From positions 47,118-111,117 of the forward strand of contig VZSE01011452.1 in NCBI GenBank assembly GCA_013398275.1: a stretch of DNA of 64,000 nucleotides. Reading direction: 5' to 3'. Shown here one piece after another: positions 26,046 to 38,543 of this stretch. The stretch comes from Promerops cafer. Taxonomy: Eukaryota > Chordata > Aves > Passeriformes > Nectariniidae. The position numbers and the translations under genes were made by a program. The notes under the pieces were generated by a model. It searched no databases, was not told where the DNA came from, and saw only the letters and a program-made list of their open reading frames with translations. How positions within the stretch are numbered: the first letter of the stretch is position 1; the number at the start of each line of letters is the position of its first letter.

Positions 26046-29000
26046 CCAGCCTGGATCTGTCTGAGGCTACACCTGCCCAGTGCCCCCCGTCGGGCTCCTG
26101 CTCACCTCTGCAGCCAGGCTTGGCTCCCTCCCAAACAGGGGTGCCAGGTCAGCTCCCCTCCCTGCCCAGCCTCTCATCTGCCTCCTCCAGCTGGCAGGGA
26201 GTCCAGCCTTTCTGCCTCTTCTGTCCCTATCCTTCCTCATCTAACGTAGAGATAATGGGAATTTCTGCTTTACTTTTTCCTCTGTGTAACAGGGTGGACA
26301 TGTATATCTTTCCCAGATTCAGTGGTTTCATGATTATCCACCACCACTAGCTGAAATGGGGCTGCAGGGACTATGGGGAGGGATGAAGACTTCCCCAGCA
26401 GTAGGTTGTAAAATCTTCTTTTATTTCAAATGTTTATTCACCATTAGCTTCATTTTCTTTCACTCAGATCAAATGTGTTTATTATGTGGAGAGCTGGTAG
26501 TGATGTTTTTAATTAAGGTTGTCTAATAATTTCCTTCATAGCATTTGGTTTTTGGTATAGTTTATAACCCCAGGAATGTTAATCATTCTGGGCTAAATTT
26601 TTCATGCTTTGTTTTTGCCTAAAGTGGAATTGAATATGAGATCATCAGCTACCCTTCTCCTGCATCCTATTTCTCTTCCCCAAAATATTCTCTTGTTTTA
26701 ATAAAGTGCAGTAGTCTGGGAGCCAGATGATCATAAATTGCACTTTCATAATTTCTACTCCATAATGCTAATAATCCTGTGCAATTGTATCTCTAATCAA
26801 GCAAGGTGTTATGCATTTTTTGCATAGAAAGCAGAAAACCATCAGTCCATCAGCTTAATCAGTGAAGCAGTGGAGGTTTTCAAAGATTGTGCAAGGTCAC
26901 CAGAGAAAATTTGGATTAAAACTTCATGGAAGAAATGTGATGTTTTCTGCCTCTAGACTGCTTGCTTTTGCAAAATATTAAGCAGAAGAAGCCAAGACAT
27001 GAAAAGGTCTTGAGTAGCCATCAGACTTTTACACTGACAGCAGAGGACGTCATGCATCCCATGTAACACATCAGACTCCTAGCTGACTTGGGGTTACTAG
27101 GCCTTTCCTAGCACTCATGATAGCTGGCTGAAAACCTAAGAGCAAGTCTGCCAGATCAGCATGGGAAGTAACACATAATTTCTAAAGGTTTAAATAGAAA
27201 AATAATAAATAGAAAAAAAAAATTCTAATTTCTATTCTACTGGACATTTCAGCAATGCTGAGCTGGAGTCTTGATAACCTTTCCCATTTCTCTTTTCATT
27301 TCCCTTCTCCCTTTGTCTCTTTCCTTTCTTTACAAGGTTAAGTTTACATGCAAAATGTAATTTTGAATCCTGAAATTCAGTATTTCAGATAAATTCTCAC
27401 TATTTTTCTTCTTCCCCGTGTCCCCTTTGGAAAGAAGACTGCCCTCAAAAACTCTCCAGAACCTGTAAGACTTACTGAACTCTGGGGCAGACACAGCACC
27501 TAGGGCTGCTCAGCACCAGTCATTTGGGTGTGAGCTGCAGCAAGAACTGTTCAGTTCTCAGAACTCCCACAGTGAGGCTGCTCTCTTTTATTCTATTTAC
27601 TTCTAATGTCTTCAGCGAATTGGCAAAAGGCTTTCAAGCCTGGCCTATACTGTCCCAGCATCCAGCTGTTCAAAGCAGGTATCTCACACCTTTTCTCCTC
27701 CAGGATTCGGCTGCTCAGAGGTCGAAAGGGGTGCGGGTGGTTCAGCCATGCTGAGAACCTCTGCCCTCTGTGCTGAAGCAGCAGTGTGTGCAGCTGTGGC
27801 TCAACCCCGTTTGCCTCAGCCATAAAGCAGTTTCATTGAAGCTACCCTTAAAGCACAGAGGCTTTGCCCATTGTGAGGAAAGCTGCCTTCACCTTTGGCA
27901 CTGAATTCAAGATCACTCACTCTGCTGCTTCTCCTATAATACTTATGTCCAACGGATAAGGAAGATAGCCTGACTTTAAAGTTCTCCTATTCTGTGAGGT
28001 TAACCTTCACTTTAATCCTCATACTTTCCACTCATTTTTGTGAGTGTGATTTCTTGAATATATCAGGTCACAATCTTTGGCGGCAGAAAGAGAAGGGATG
28101 AAAACCATTGTTAGACAAGAATGCTAATTCTGAGAGCGAGCATCGAAAGGTTGAGTCAGCCTGTGCCACATTGTGAGCGTTCAGCAATGCTCCATTCATT
28201 TGTGTGGCAAGCCTCATTATGAGGAAGCTTTTTAAAAGCAATTCATTCTGAGGAAGCTTTGGATACAGTTCCAAAAGCAGAAAATAAAACTTAGGAGAAC
28301 AGGGGAAAGCAAAAAGAGCAGGCAGAAGAAGCAAGCAGGAAGCCATACAAAAATCTGCTCTTTTGCAAGTTCATTTTTTCATTATGTTTGACATTCTTTG
28401 GGAGACAGAACTGCTCTGCACACTTATGGCCTCAGGCAGTGAAGCTGGAAGAGGATATTTCAAGAGCTGCAGAACACACACATAGCTGTATAGCATAGAA
28501 AAGATATAAAAACTGAATTGACAAGATCGTGATGCTAACTTGCTCCTGAATTACATCAGCCAAGGTAATCTATTTTGAAGTAGAAAATTGCACATAGTTC
28601 TAACTATTTTGCCACTTATTTGGGCCTTTGAGTAGTGATGAAAAGATGTGGTATCTAAAGATCAGCTGAAAAATAAAATTCAAACCCAACATAAAGAGAT
28701 TAGACAGATTTCCAGATGAAAACAAGCAGTACCTGCAAGTTGTGTGTGATTTTCTGGGAGATGAGAGACACCATCAGCAACAGTTCTGATCAGACAATTA
28801 GAAAAATATATAACTTGATGAAGACCTATGGGTTCTAGCAACCTTTGTGACTGTCATTTTTAAGGTAATCTCACCATCACCAAGAAATTAAAAGAAAACA
28901 AAGTGTTTTGTGCTCCCTCTGCTGTTCTGGAGCAGCAGGTAGCTGACGAATGTTATATCCAGAGCTCTGATATTTGACAAAATTCAGTGATGAAGAAGCA

Positions 29001-29500
29001 GAAATAGCAAACGCAGACTTTCGGCATGGTTTTTTATGTAGCTGGTTTTGTCGTTACTAAACAAGTGAACTAGAAAGGCAATATGGATTTTTGTTCCCTT
29101 TTTGAAGAAAAGTCCATTTCTCTTTTTGAGATTGATAGAAAAATAATTTCTAATGTTTGTTGATCTACAGGGAGCCTCGGAAAAATCCCCTCCTGGCTGA
29201 TACTTGGGGCAAGGCTGTGAGACTGAGTGGCAAATTGAATTGGCAAATTCTCTCCAGATACTTGTTGCTATTAAGATTTAAAATCTCAGTCTAAGCTAAT
29301 GATTGATTAGGCCTCAGCTGGACTTATTAGCCAAGTAGGATTGAGGATTTAACTCAGATGCTCAGAGAATGTAAATAGAAAATATTTCCTCTTTATAAAT
29401 ATTCTGAAAGAAAAAAGAAATAAAATAGTGTTTTCATAAAAAGGAAATCTGTACTCATTGGGTTTACAGGAAAAACCAAATGAGTTTGAGATAGATTGAA
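26046..29500. other. Unique intergenic DNA, no gene seen
   Basis: No supportable gene. About 26030-26250 is GC-rich with many CCTCC/CTGCC words and a Ser/Pro/Leu-rich open frame (26021-26350) without any known domain. About 29160-29350 is non-repetitive, with words such as AATGATTGATTAGG and TTATTAGCCAAG, and is a possible conserved non-coding stretch. The rest is plain AT-rich DNA. Confidence 0.6.
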
Positions 29501-29617
29501 GTGCTCAAGACCAGGCTGGATGGGGGCCTGAACAACCTGGTTTAGTCCATGGCAGTGGGGTTGGAACTAAACGGTCTTTAAGGTCCCTGCCAACCCAAGC
29601 CATTCTGTGATCCTCTG
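29501..29617 (+). mobile_element. CR1 LINE, short 3'-end fragment
   Basis: The sequence starts at GTGCTCAAGACCAGGCTGGA and runs through GGGGTTGGAACTAAACGGTC, TTTAAGGTCCCTGCCAACCC and CATTCTGTGAT. This is the typical last hundred or so bases of avian CR1, on the plus strand. It is severely 5'-truncated and non-coding. The terminal 8-bp repeat is reduced to about one unit. Confidence 0.9.
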
Positions 29618-32600
29618 GTGTTCTGGCTTTGGTGCAAAGAAAGATTTTTCTGCCCTTCACAGCATCCACAGGTACTATATTGAGGGATAATTCCTCTCAC
29701 ACAGCAATGGTATTTCTGCTGTAGTTCCTGCAGGAAGAGGAAAGAGTGATGTCAGAGTACAGGGTGACCTCATTACTCTTTTTGGTAAAAAATGAAAAGA
29801 GATCAGAAGTCCTATGGGACTTCTGAGATGACACAGATTTGATTTATACAGAATGAAGCACCTCTTAACTTTCAGAAGAACAGAAGCTAACCTTTCTCAC
29901 ATAAAAATTGTATCAGTAGATTTTTTTATATCTGATTAAAGATGGGTTTTGGTTCCAGCAATAACTCAAGGGAAAACATGCATTGTAAATACAAAGTGGA
30001 ATAAGGAAAGTACATGCATAAACATCAGTGACATATATAACCCCAACTTCCTCACTGGGAACTTGTAATGTTTTAAGGCACCAAAGTAACAACCAGCTTG
30101 ATGTTTGAATACATTCTTGCAGTCCTAAAGCTATAAAATATTATTCCTCTACCACAACATGCATAATTGTACTATTTTGTCCTTTTTTTTCCACTGTGTT
30201 ACTACTTCTGCTCGGGGACTGCATCCTTGCAATCTCTCTACACAGGGCACAGTTGCAGACATCAGCTGGGGAGTTCTCCTTTGGTGGCATAACTGAAAAC
30301 CAGCCTCGTCCCAAGGCAGACACAAGGCCCCCAAGGACAACAGGATCACATTAGCAGAGCACCTGTGTAAATAACTGGAGAACCAGGCCACCTTCTTGCT
30401 GCATCCCACAGCTCTGACCTTATCACGCTCTTCATCACATATAGAATTGCTCTTAAAAGTAATTTCAGGGGGATATAAAAGATCTTCCTTCAGCAGAGAA
30501 ACTTCCATAAAAAGATGTGAGAAAATTCCACTGGCCTTTTGATTAACTCTAAGGAATAGAACTTGCTAAGATAATGAAGCATGACACATCGTCAGGACAC
30601 TGCATTTATCTGGAGAAGAGTCAAAGGGCACAGTTTCATGAAGCATGAACAGTGTGCATTACAGAAAGAGAAAAAGATTTAAGTTTTATTTCAACCTCAG
30701 CTACCAGCCCACCACCCCTAGGGTAGAGACACTTCCATATCCAAGATTGCATAGTTTAGAAAGCCACATAAAATATTATGGAATGAATAACAATGAAAGC
30801 ATCAAACCCAGACTTCTTGTTGGAAAGAGTAGGTAAATTCCATCCTTTCTATGATAATAATTTTCTTTCTTTAAGGGCACCCTAAGAAAAATTAATTCTT
30901 CCTTTAAAATAAAATGGACAAGGAATAACACAAAAATTGAACTACTTACATTATTAATTTGATTCAATTTTATAACAGAAAGGTAGTTTCAGGGAATATT
31001 TTCCTTGTGATTTGCTGAAAAATGTGTTTTTAATGGGATGTATGTGCTTAAGTGTTCTGAGAGTTCAGGGTGATGATGTACAGCTGTGTCCTATTTCCCT
31101 CTGTGAAAATTACAACATCTGTGAATTATGTTTATAACATCCCAAAGCCAGAGAGAGAGATCAGATCTGGCAGCATTAGGGTCTAATTTTAGAATGCACC
31201 CAGTTGCCTGATAATCATTTACACCAGAGATGCTCCTATGCTTTCTTATGAACTGCAGCTTATTATTGGTAATATATTACAGAAAATAAACCCTGTCCTC
31301 ATTTATGCACTGACTTTTGAAAGGCTATAGCCATGAGAAAGGAGCCTCATCTTCTGGAGAAACAGCTTTAATTCCAGGACTAAGATTCAGGTCAGGCCTT
31401 AACCCAGGTGATGGAAGTCACCTCACAGGGTCTGGGCCAGCTGCTGGCTTATTCTCCCCAAGAGACTGCAGAGGCTGTGACCTTCATGGCCACTTTTGGG
31501 GCATCCTCCCCTTCCTTGGTACCACTTTTAGTCTGGTTTGGAAGCCTGCTCATGGCTTTTTTTCTTCCTTCTAGGCGGTGTCATATTTAAAAATTATCTG
31601 GTTCCACACTTGTTTTTTTCTAGTCCCTTTCGACTCATCAGACATCACTATTTCTGATGAAAATATCCTCTACCAAATAGGCAACAGAGCTGCTAATATC
31701 TCATTCTTTAGCATTGTCACAATATTCATCAGGGCTATGTAAAGATTTGGAATTAATTATTTCAAAGAGGTTTCTCTTCTGGAATTTTCAAGTGTCTTCA
31801 TCAAGGTTTGAGTAAAATATTCTCAGATCGTTACCTGAATTTCATCTTCTTAGAAACAAAAATTACACAACTGGAATAATAATAAGCAAAATTAGAAGGA
31901 GAAAAAAAACCCAAGCAACAAAAACACCAAACCATAACTGTATATAGAGCAGGCATTAAGACTCTTTTTCACCTGAAATAATCAGACCAATTTCATTCCT
32001 TTTGTATCTAATCTAAAACAAGTGGAAAGAAAACATAAACACCATCCTGAAATGCTGCAGAAGAATTACGAGGGTAGTGATACTTGATCACGGTGCCCAG
32101 TTATTTTCTACATATCAATTCCTGCACAGCATGGTCTGCTTGAGAGGTGTGAAAGACCAACAGCTGTAAAAACAGAGCAATAGCTGCACTGAAGTTTCAC
32201 ACCTGCATGCAGAGACTCCTTCATCAACTGCATGAACTTTGTCCTTTAACTATAAGGCAAAGGGGCTTTTTAAGTGTCATGCTGCTGTTTCCTCAGTAAA
32301 CAATGGGCATAATTAAAGCTATTAAGTATCCTTCAGGAAAAAGGGTACCAATATTAAGGTAGAAAAAATATGGCTTAACTGGCTGGATTTGTAATTCTTC
32401 TACCGGAGATGATAAACCACTACCAAATTAAAAAGAAAAAGCTGCAGTAAATTGTTGTTATTGCATGAAAATGGCTTACAATACTCAGCTGTAAGTGCAG
32501 TTCATTGTGAAGTGTTATGAATAAACAGGCTTTTGAAAAGGAAAGTTTAGTTTAGTACAACATAATGTTTCACTGGACTGCACTTAGTAAACAGAGCTAC

Positions 32601-34276
32601 CTACAGACCTGAAAGAACATAGCTGGAGAAAAATGTGTCAGTTAGTGGAAACACTTTGAAACTGTGACTTTAAAACTAGAACTCTGTGGTATAGTAATCG
32701 CTTGCTGTTCTCAAAGAAGATAAGAAGTAGAAGAAAAAGAGGTGTAATTTATCATTCTCTGAGCATTCTTTTTTAGTAGAAAAATGGTGCTGACTGGAAG
32801 AATTTAGTTTGGGTTTTTCTTTTTTTTCCAAACCCATCAGCTATGTAAATGATACAGACGATATTGATAAATGGTTAAAATGGAAAGGAACAAACCCCAA
32901 AACAGGAATCTGTGGCAACAGCTGTGCAAAACAGAATATCTTCATCTTTCATTTAGAAACCTCCAGCAGGTTGAGTGAGTTATTCCATGCTGCAGAAATG
33001 CCTTTGGGATGTGCTCCTACTGGCATCCTTGTACCACCTGCTTGGGAAGTACTGTGCCATGGGCCTTAGCATTTGCACAGACTTGTGAGAGAGGAAAATG
33101 TCAGCTTCCCTCTGATGTCTCAGTTTGTAGCTACAAAAGCCCTGCCTGCACAAGCCGTGCCTGGGTTTACGGAGGCAAGACGCACGCACGGCTCTGGGAC
33201 TCTTATTTCAGGGAGGCTGGAATCCACATCCTGATTTTCCATCTAGAAAAGAGATTATGTGGTGAATGAACAGTAGACTTCATGCGTGTGAAATGAGACT
33301 TATTCTATACTAGCTACTAAATGGGGTTCCAGGAACATTGCCCCCTCAGCTTCAGGTTTAAGGCTTTAAAAGCTTCCCATTATAAACACTTTTTTTCCCC
33401 CAAATCTATTCAGTTATTGGTATGTCTTCCTTTTAAAAATATTTCTCATGTCATGGCTGAAATTATTTATACAATGATAGACCTTATGTTCTGCCCCTGC
33501 TCTTTTTATAAACAATATTTTTACATCTCAGGGGAAGTGGTCTGAAAAAAGTTTTATGTACAGTGGTTAGGCTGGGAAATGACTAGAGATAAGGTATCTG
33601 GAGAATAAAACTAACTGCACCCTACAGGTTATAGAATAACAATAATATATAAAAAAGTAAGCACTGAAAATTGGAGAGGCCAACAGAACTGAAATTGGAA
33701 CTTAACACTTTAGGTAACAAAAATCAATCCTGTACAAAAATCCTGTATTGTGAGGGAACCACACTAAACTGTTATGGTGAATACCTTTCTTGGAAGCAGG
33801 TGGCTGGTGAAGTAAATGGTTTTCAATTTTGATTTTTACATTCTCTTTGATTAAAAAAATCACTTGTTTAACACAGAATATTTTAAAAGGAAGGGCACCA
33901 AGGCTGGTACATACCAGCTGGTACATACTGACACGGGACTCGTTCTTTCACCACCGGAAATATTTTACCTATTTAACACCAACATTTGGTCTGCTTGCTC
34001 TTTGATGCATCTGCACCAAATATTATTCAGGGCAGCTGCTGGTGTGTACCCCATGATATTGAGTGCTGTAGCCAATTGCATTTTTATCACTAAACAAAAG
34101 TTACTTCCTTCTCAGAGTAGGAGGCAATAACAACTGAGAGTTTAAGAATCAGCATTTTAACTGAATCAGTATTTCAGAAATGTTACGATCTCCTTTGAGT
34201 ATCCCTGACAGGATACAAAGTTCAATATTCAGGGAGTCAATCAGGCACTCCTCTGAAAAATGAATGTTTGCTAAGT
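29618..34276. other. Unique intergenic DNA, no gene seen
   Basis: No gene or recognised transposon. Open frames near 30149-30508, 31317-31590 and 32980-33269 are isolated, lack domains and overlap on both strands. The stretch at about 32260-32540 is repeat-free and rich in words such as GGGCATAATTAAAGC and ATTGTTGTTATTGCATGA (SOX-like and octamer-like), so it is a candidate conserved regulatory element by inference only. Confidence 0.6.
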
Positions 34277-34755
34277 ATGGAATCCTAGAACCATTTAGGT
34301 TGGAAAAGACCTGTAAGATCGAGTGCAACCGTAAGTGTAACAGTGCCAAGTCCAACACTAAACCATGTCCCCCAATGCCACATTTACACCTCTTTTAGAT
34401 ACCTCCAAGGATGGCGACTCTACCACTTTTCTGGGCTAAATCTCCCCTGGCAATTCACTCTTGTCCTATTACTGGCAGAAGAGACCAATCCCCACCTGAC
34501 TCCATCCTCATTTCAGGGGGTTGTAGAGAACAATAAGGTTCCCCTGGAGCCTCCTTTTCTCCAGACTCAGCCCCACCAGCTCCCTCAAGCTGGCCCTCAC
34601 AGGATTTGTGCCCCAGACCCTTCCCCAGCTGCATTCCCCTCCTCTGGACCTCCATGTCGTCCCTCACTTCAATGTTTTTCCTGTAGTGAGGAGCCCAGAA
34701 TAAAACAAGGGATTCAAGGTGCTGCCTCACCAGTTCCCAGTACAGGGGACAAATG
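34277..34755 (-). mobile_element. CR1 LINE, 5'-truncated copy with internal gap
   Basis: In reverse orientation it begins with the CR1 3' end (TGGAATCCTAGAACCATTTA, GGTTGGAAAAGACCTGTAAG). It then carries the subfamily-type words CAGTGCCAAGTCCAACACTA, AACCATGTCCCCCAATGCCA and TACCTCCAAGGATGGCGACT, and it ends near CAGTTCCCAGTACAGGGGAC. Between TTTCTGGGC and CTCCCCTGGC (about 34430-34450) the segment usually found in such CR1 copies seems to be missing, which suggests an internal deletion. The 137-codon plus frame and 146-codon minus frame across this region are accidental. It belongs to a different CR1 subfamily from the 20.8-kb copy. Confidence 0.93.
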
Positions 34756-37700
34756 AGTAAAGAATAAACAACAAAAAGGAAGGCCTGAACACCTCTGAAT
34801 ATCCCAGACATTAAAAAAATCCCAAACATCAAAACACAGCTAGTCCTCCTAGGAATACGTAAGCTACCACAGTAAAAGTTTCTAAGAGAGAGCATGGGAG
34901 CAGATCCATCCTAGTAAGTAGTTACTTAATTTTTATGTTCTCTTGCTGTTCATTCCAATGCATTTACAGCAACTCACTTAAACTACGTTCACTCTGAAAA
35001 ATTAAGCCCTGGTTCTGCATTTCATTGTTAAGAATTTATTTCATTGCCAGATGTTAGAAGGACACAGGAAATAAACACTTGAAAGTAGACAGAAGCTGTT
35101 TGTTCCTGGCTTAATTTACAGCTCTAAGATTTTCTTTTTGCACATACCATAAGCCTGTAAATCCCATATTCCAAGATTACTAGAAATAATTTCCAAATAC
35201 CTGAGTATTTTTCTAAGATTCTGGTTACTTCTATGTAGCTGGCAGCTCTGGTTTACTGCATTTAAGAAACAAACAAAGCAGTTTTAAACAACATAATTTT
35301 AAAGACAAATCACCTTTCTGAATTTCCAAAGAAGCAATCTCACTCAGACACGGGAAGATCTATTGTCCTATCATCCCTAGGCACAACTTCCATTAAAGCA
35401 GATCAAGGAGGGAATACATTTTCTCGTATTTGGATTTTTAAAACTATCTCAAATAAGACCCGTGAAGAATATTAAGGCCGTTCTAATGGACAAGCCATTA
35501 AAAAAGAGAGCAAAGCACATGTATTTTATCAAGCAGGAACAGCAATATGTGACACGCAGGTGGCTACACTAGCACAACCCCATTTTACTGGCTTCAGTGT
35601 ATCACCCTTGTCCAAAAACACTGAGGCGAAAAACAAAAGTCAAGAAAAAGAAAAAAAAAAAATCAGGGTGTAAGACTCGGGCACACAGCAGAGGACCAAC
35701 AGTGGGACTCATTGTGGGATCTCTGCAGTAAACTAGAAAAATCATGGAAAGCACTAAGAGGCAAAGAGGTGTCAGGAACAACATCCCATTCTCTTTGTAC
35801 ATAACCTTCGTTTAAAGCCCACTGTTTCTGCCTCAGAATGCATGACACAGAAATTTTAACTTCAGTGATACAGTAAACATGAATACTGGGCTAATATAGA
35901 AATCTTTCTCCTTCCACTGTGGAAGCCACCAATGTTACTTTGTGTTTTTGTATGCAACAGCTTCACAATCATCTTCAGACAGAAATGGAAATGGTGGGAA
36001 CACTTCAAAAATGTATGACCACCAATTTGTACCCCAGGAAATGCTGATTTAATTAACATTTAGTGGAAAATAAGATAATGTCGCCTTCTGCTTTTCTCAA
36101 TTTTTAATGTGCTCCTGGAACAACCAACAGTGAATATACGCACATAACACACAAATATATCCTACACATCCTGCGTAATCTCTCTGCACTACTTCTACTA
36201 AGAGTTGAACAAAGACCATTCAGTACTCGAAGCCTGACAGATATTCTCAGCACCCCAGAGTAACTGCCCTCCATGTGCTCCATTTGTTTTGGAGTGGAGC
36301 CAGATAAAACACTCAAAGCTTAAGTTCATTTTTTCCCCCAAATGCTTCTGTATTCTTTTACACTGTTATAAAGAAGAAAATACATTGTGTAGTGTCCTAT
36401 TAATACTATGGGTTTATTGTTCACAGACAGATTGAAAGCTGTCTGGGAATAAATCAAACTAAAGATTTTTTACCAAGTCACTGAAATCTAAACATTTTTT
36501 GTTACAACTTTATACTTGACACATAGAGCATTTATTTTACATAATATAAGTGTTAAAGCTCTTTTATCCCTTCCTTCTGTTACCAGGTTTGAGAAGGGGC
36601 AACAAAGCCCAATGTGTTCTAACTTTTGACCAGCTTCCTTTGTGTTTATAGTATTTCATGCCATACCTTTTGGGTCTGAATATGCCATTCAGAAGGAAAA
36701 TTATGTCCTATCCTACTGATACTTCTGCCCTTTGGCTCAACCAGTTAAATATTATCTTCTCTGGTGGATACACTGGACTCCTTTAAACAAAGTAGGAGCC
36801 ATTTGGTACAAGCTCCAAAGAAGGCAAAGGGCTGAGCTGTAACCAGGCCAAGAACTTCCCCAGTCCCAATCTGTTGTCTGAAAACCCGCTCAGGAGCAGA
36901 GTGACACGGGGAGCATCAATGCAGATGAGCTTGGAACGGGATCACGGGATTAGCACATAAATAGCAGGTGGCTTTTCCCAGACTCATTAATCAAGGAACA
37001 AAGAAACTTGTGGATACAAGGAGTCTCATGCATACCTTTTCCACCCCATGTAATCTGACTACAAGCCAAGCACTTTATTCCATAATTATGACAGTCTTAG
37101 CAAGCCTTCTTCTTCTAGTTCTCCCTGCTAAGTGGCCTGGCTGCACCAGTGATCTCCCCTTGAGCTGGGACACTTCTCAAGGTTCTGCTTGAGGCAGAGA
37201 GACCTTTACCAACAACAAAACTTTGGTAAGTGACCAGTGTCATTCATAACCTTGTATTGCAGTGCGCTATGATTTTGTCTTTATTTGGTTTTGATTTTTG
37301 TCTTGTTCAAATGATTGTGCAATACAGTAATGGTAATATCATAATGGACTTTCTTAAGCCATGCTTTAACAAAATATTTCAATTTAAAAAAGTTTGTGAC
37401 ACTGTAGCTTAACTGCTGATAAGAATTACATATAATGACTGTTCTTTATTTCTTATGTATTTAGTTTAGCCATTTATAAAAAGAAAATTCACAAAAAGAA
37501 TTATTTCCCCAGAACTAAATGGCAAGAAGGGAAACAAGTTTCCTTCCTAACCATTTGCAAGGCTGTTTCTTAACAGCATCTGTGTTAGAGAACAGCCCTC
37601 TTTCTCCAACTACAGCAGTAACAACAATGTCTTTTACATGAGAATTTTCTTCTCTACGACCCATGAAGAGGGCAGATTTATCTCCCTATGTTCTGACTCT

Positions 37701-38519
37701 CTATTTCTGTATTGTGATGTACAAATACAGCAAAATATTACTTACGTTGATCAAAGATATTCCTCTTTTAGTCCCAATTCAGCACAGCAGTGAGATTAGT
37801 AGCTATTCCCATGTTAAAACTCAACAAGTATCCAGAAAAAAAAGATTATCAATTTCTAATGCCAATAGTGATTTTTTTGTCCAGTCTCTAGCCCACTCAG
37901 GTTGGTATGTAGGAGTGTGTGTACTTGCTGTAGATTCTGAATTGCAAAGGACTTGTGATAACTTATTTGCAGGGCCTCACTCTGCTAAACTGATTTTGCA
38001 GTAACTCTGTGGACTAAGTTGTTTTGGTAAAACTTTCTCCAAGGATATTAAAATATGAGGAACTGTACCATTTGGTACAATCTTTATCTGAATTAGTCCT
38101 ATTAGCATATCAAAAAATATTCCCCTACTTTATCACATGCATTGTTTTCTTCATTACACCATTCAAGAAAAGAGTACCTACATATGAACAGTAAAATTAG
38201 GGACCTGAGGTTTTTTTAAGGTTCTTTCTGGTAACTTCTGTGCTCTTTGTCTTTTTCTGTGCTGTTTGTCTTTTCTTCTCCTCCTAGGATATGGAGCAGA
38301 AAAGACAGGCAAGAGATTGAAATGAAAATGGATTGCAATAAGTAAAATATTATCCCCATGTATAATTGGAGACTACTGGGTTTTCTGCAGTGCTGGTACC
38401 TTTTTCAGATAAAAACAGTAGAATTTTAATACCAAATCATATAGCTGAAAAGATGTTATTTATAAATATGCCGTAACTGCTTTGAAATTTAACATGTATA
38501 CTTTTACCTCCTAAGTGAT
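34756..38519. other. Unique intergenic DNA, no gene seen
   Basis: No supportable gene. A 12-A run lies at 35651-35662. A very strong pyrimidine tract ending in CCTCCTAG precedes 38288 and is discussed as an exon-like signal. It includes a tandem near-duplication of CTGTGCT(C/G)TTTGTCTTTT. The remainder is AT-rich with only short open frames. Confidence 0.65.
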
Positions 38520-38543
38520 TTAAGAGTTTTGAAAAACTCTTAA
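38520..38543. repeat. Perfect 11-bp inverted repeat, 2-bp spacer
   Basis: TTAAGAGTTTT (38520-38530) is followed after GA by its exact complement AAAACTCTTAA (38533-38543). An AT-rich run with TATATATATAT follows at 38566-38581. A hairpin or cruciform is possible. The AT-rich setting makes chance origin reasonable. Confidence 0.85.

Noticed and set aside
34343..34895. Open frames of 137 codons (plus) and 146 codons (minus)
   Set aside because: They lie over a CR1 copy and its edge, on opposite strands at once, and match CR1 non-coding 3' sequence rather than a protein.
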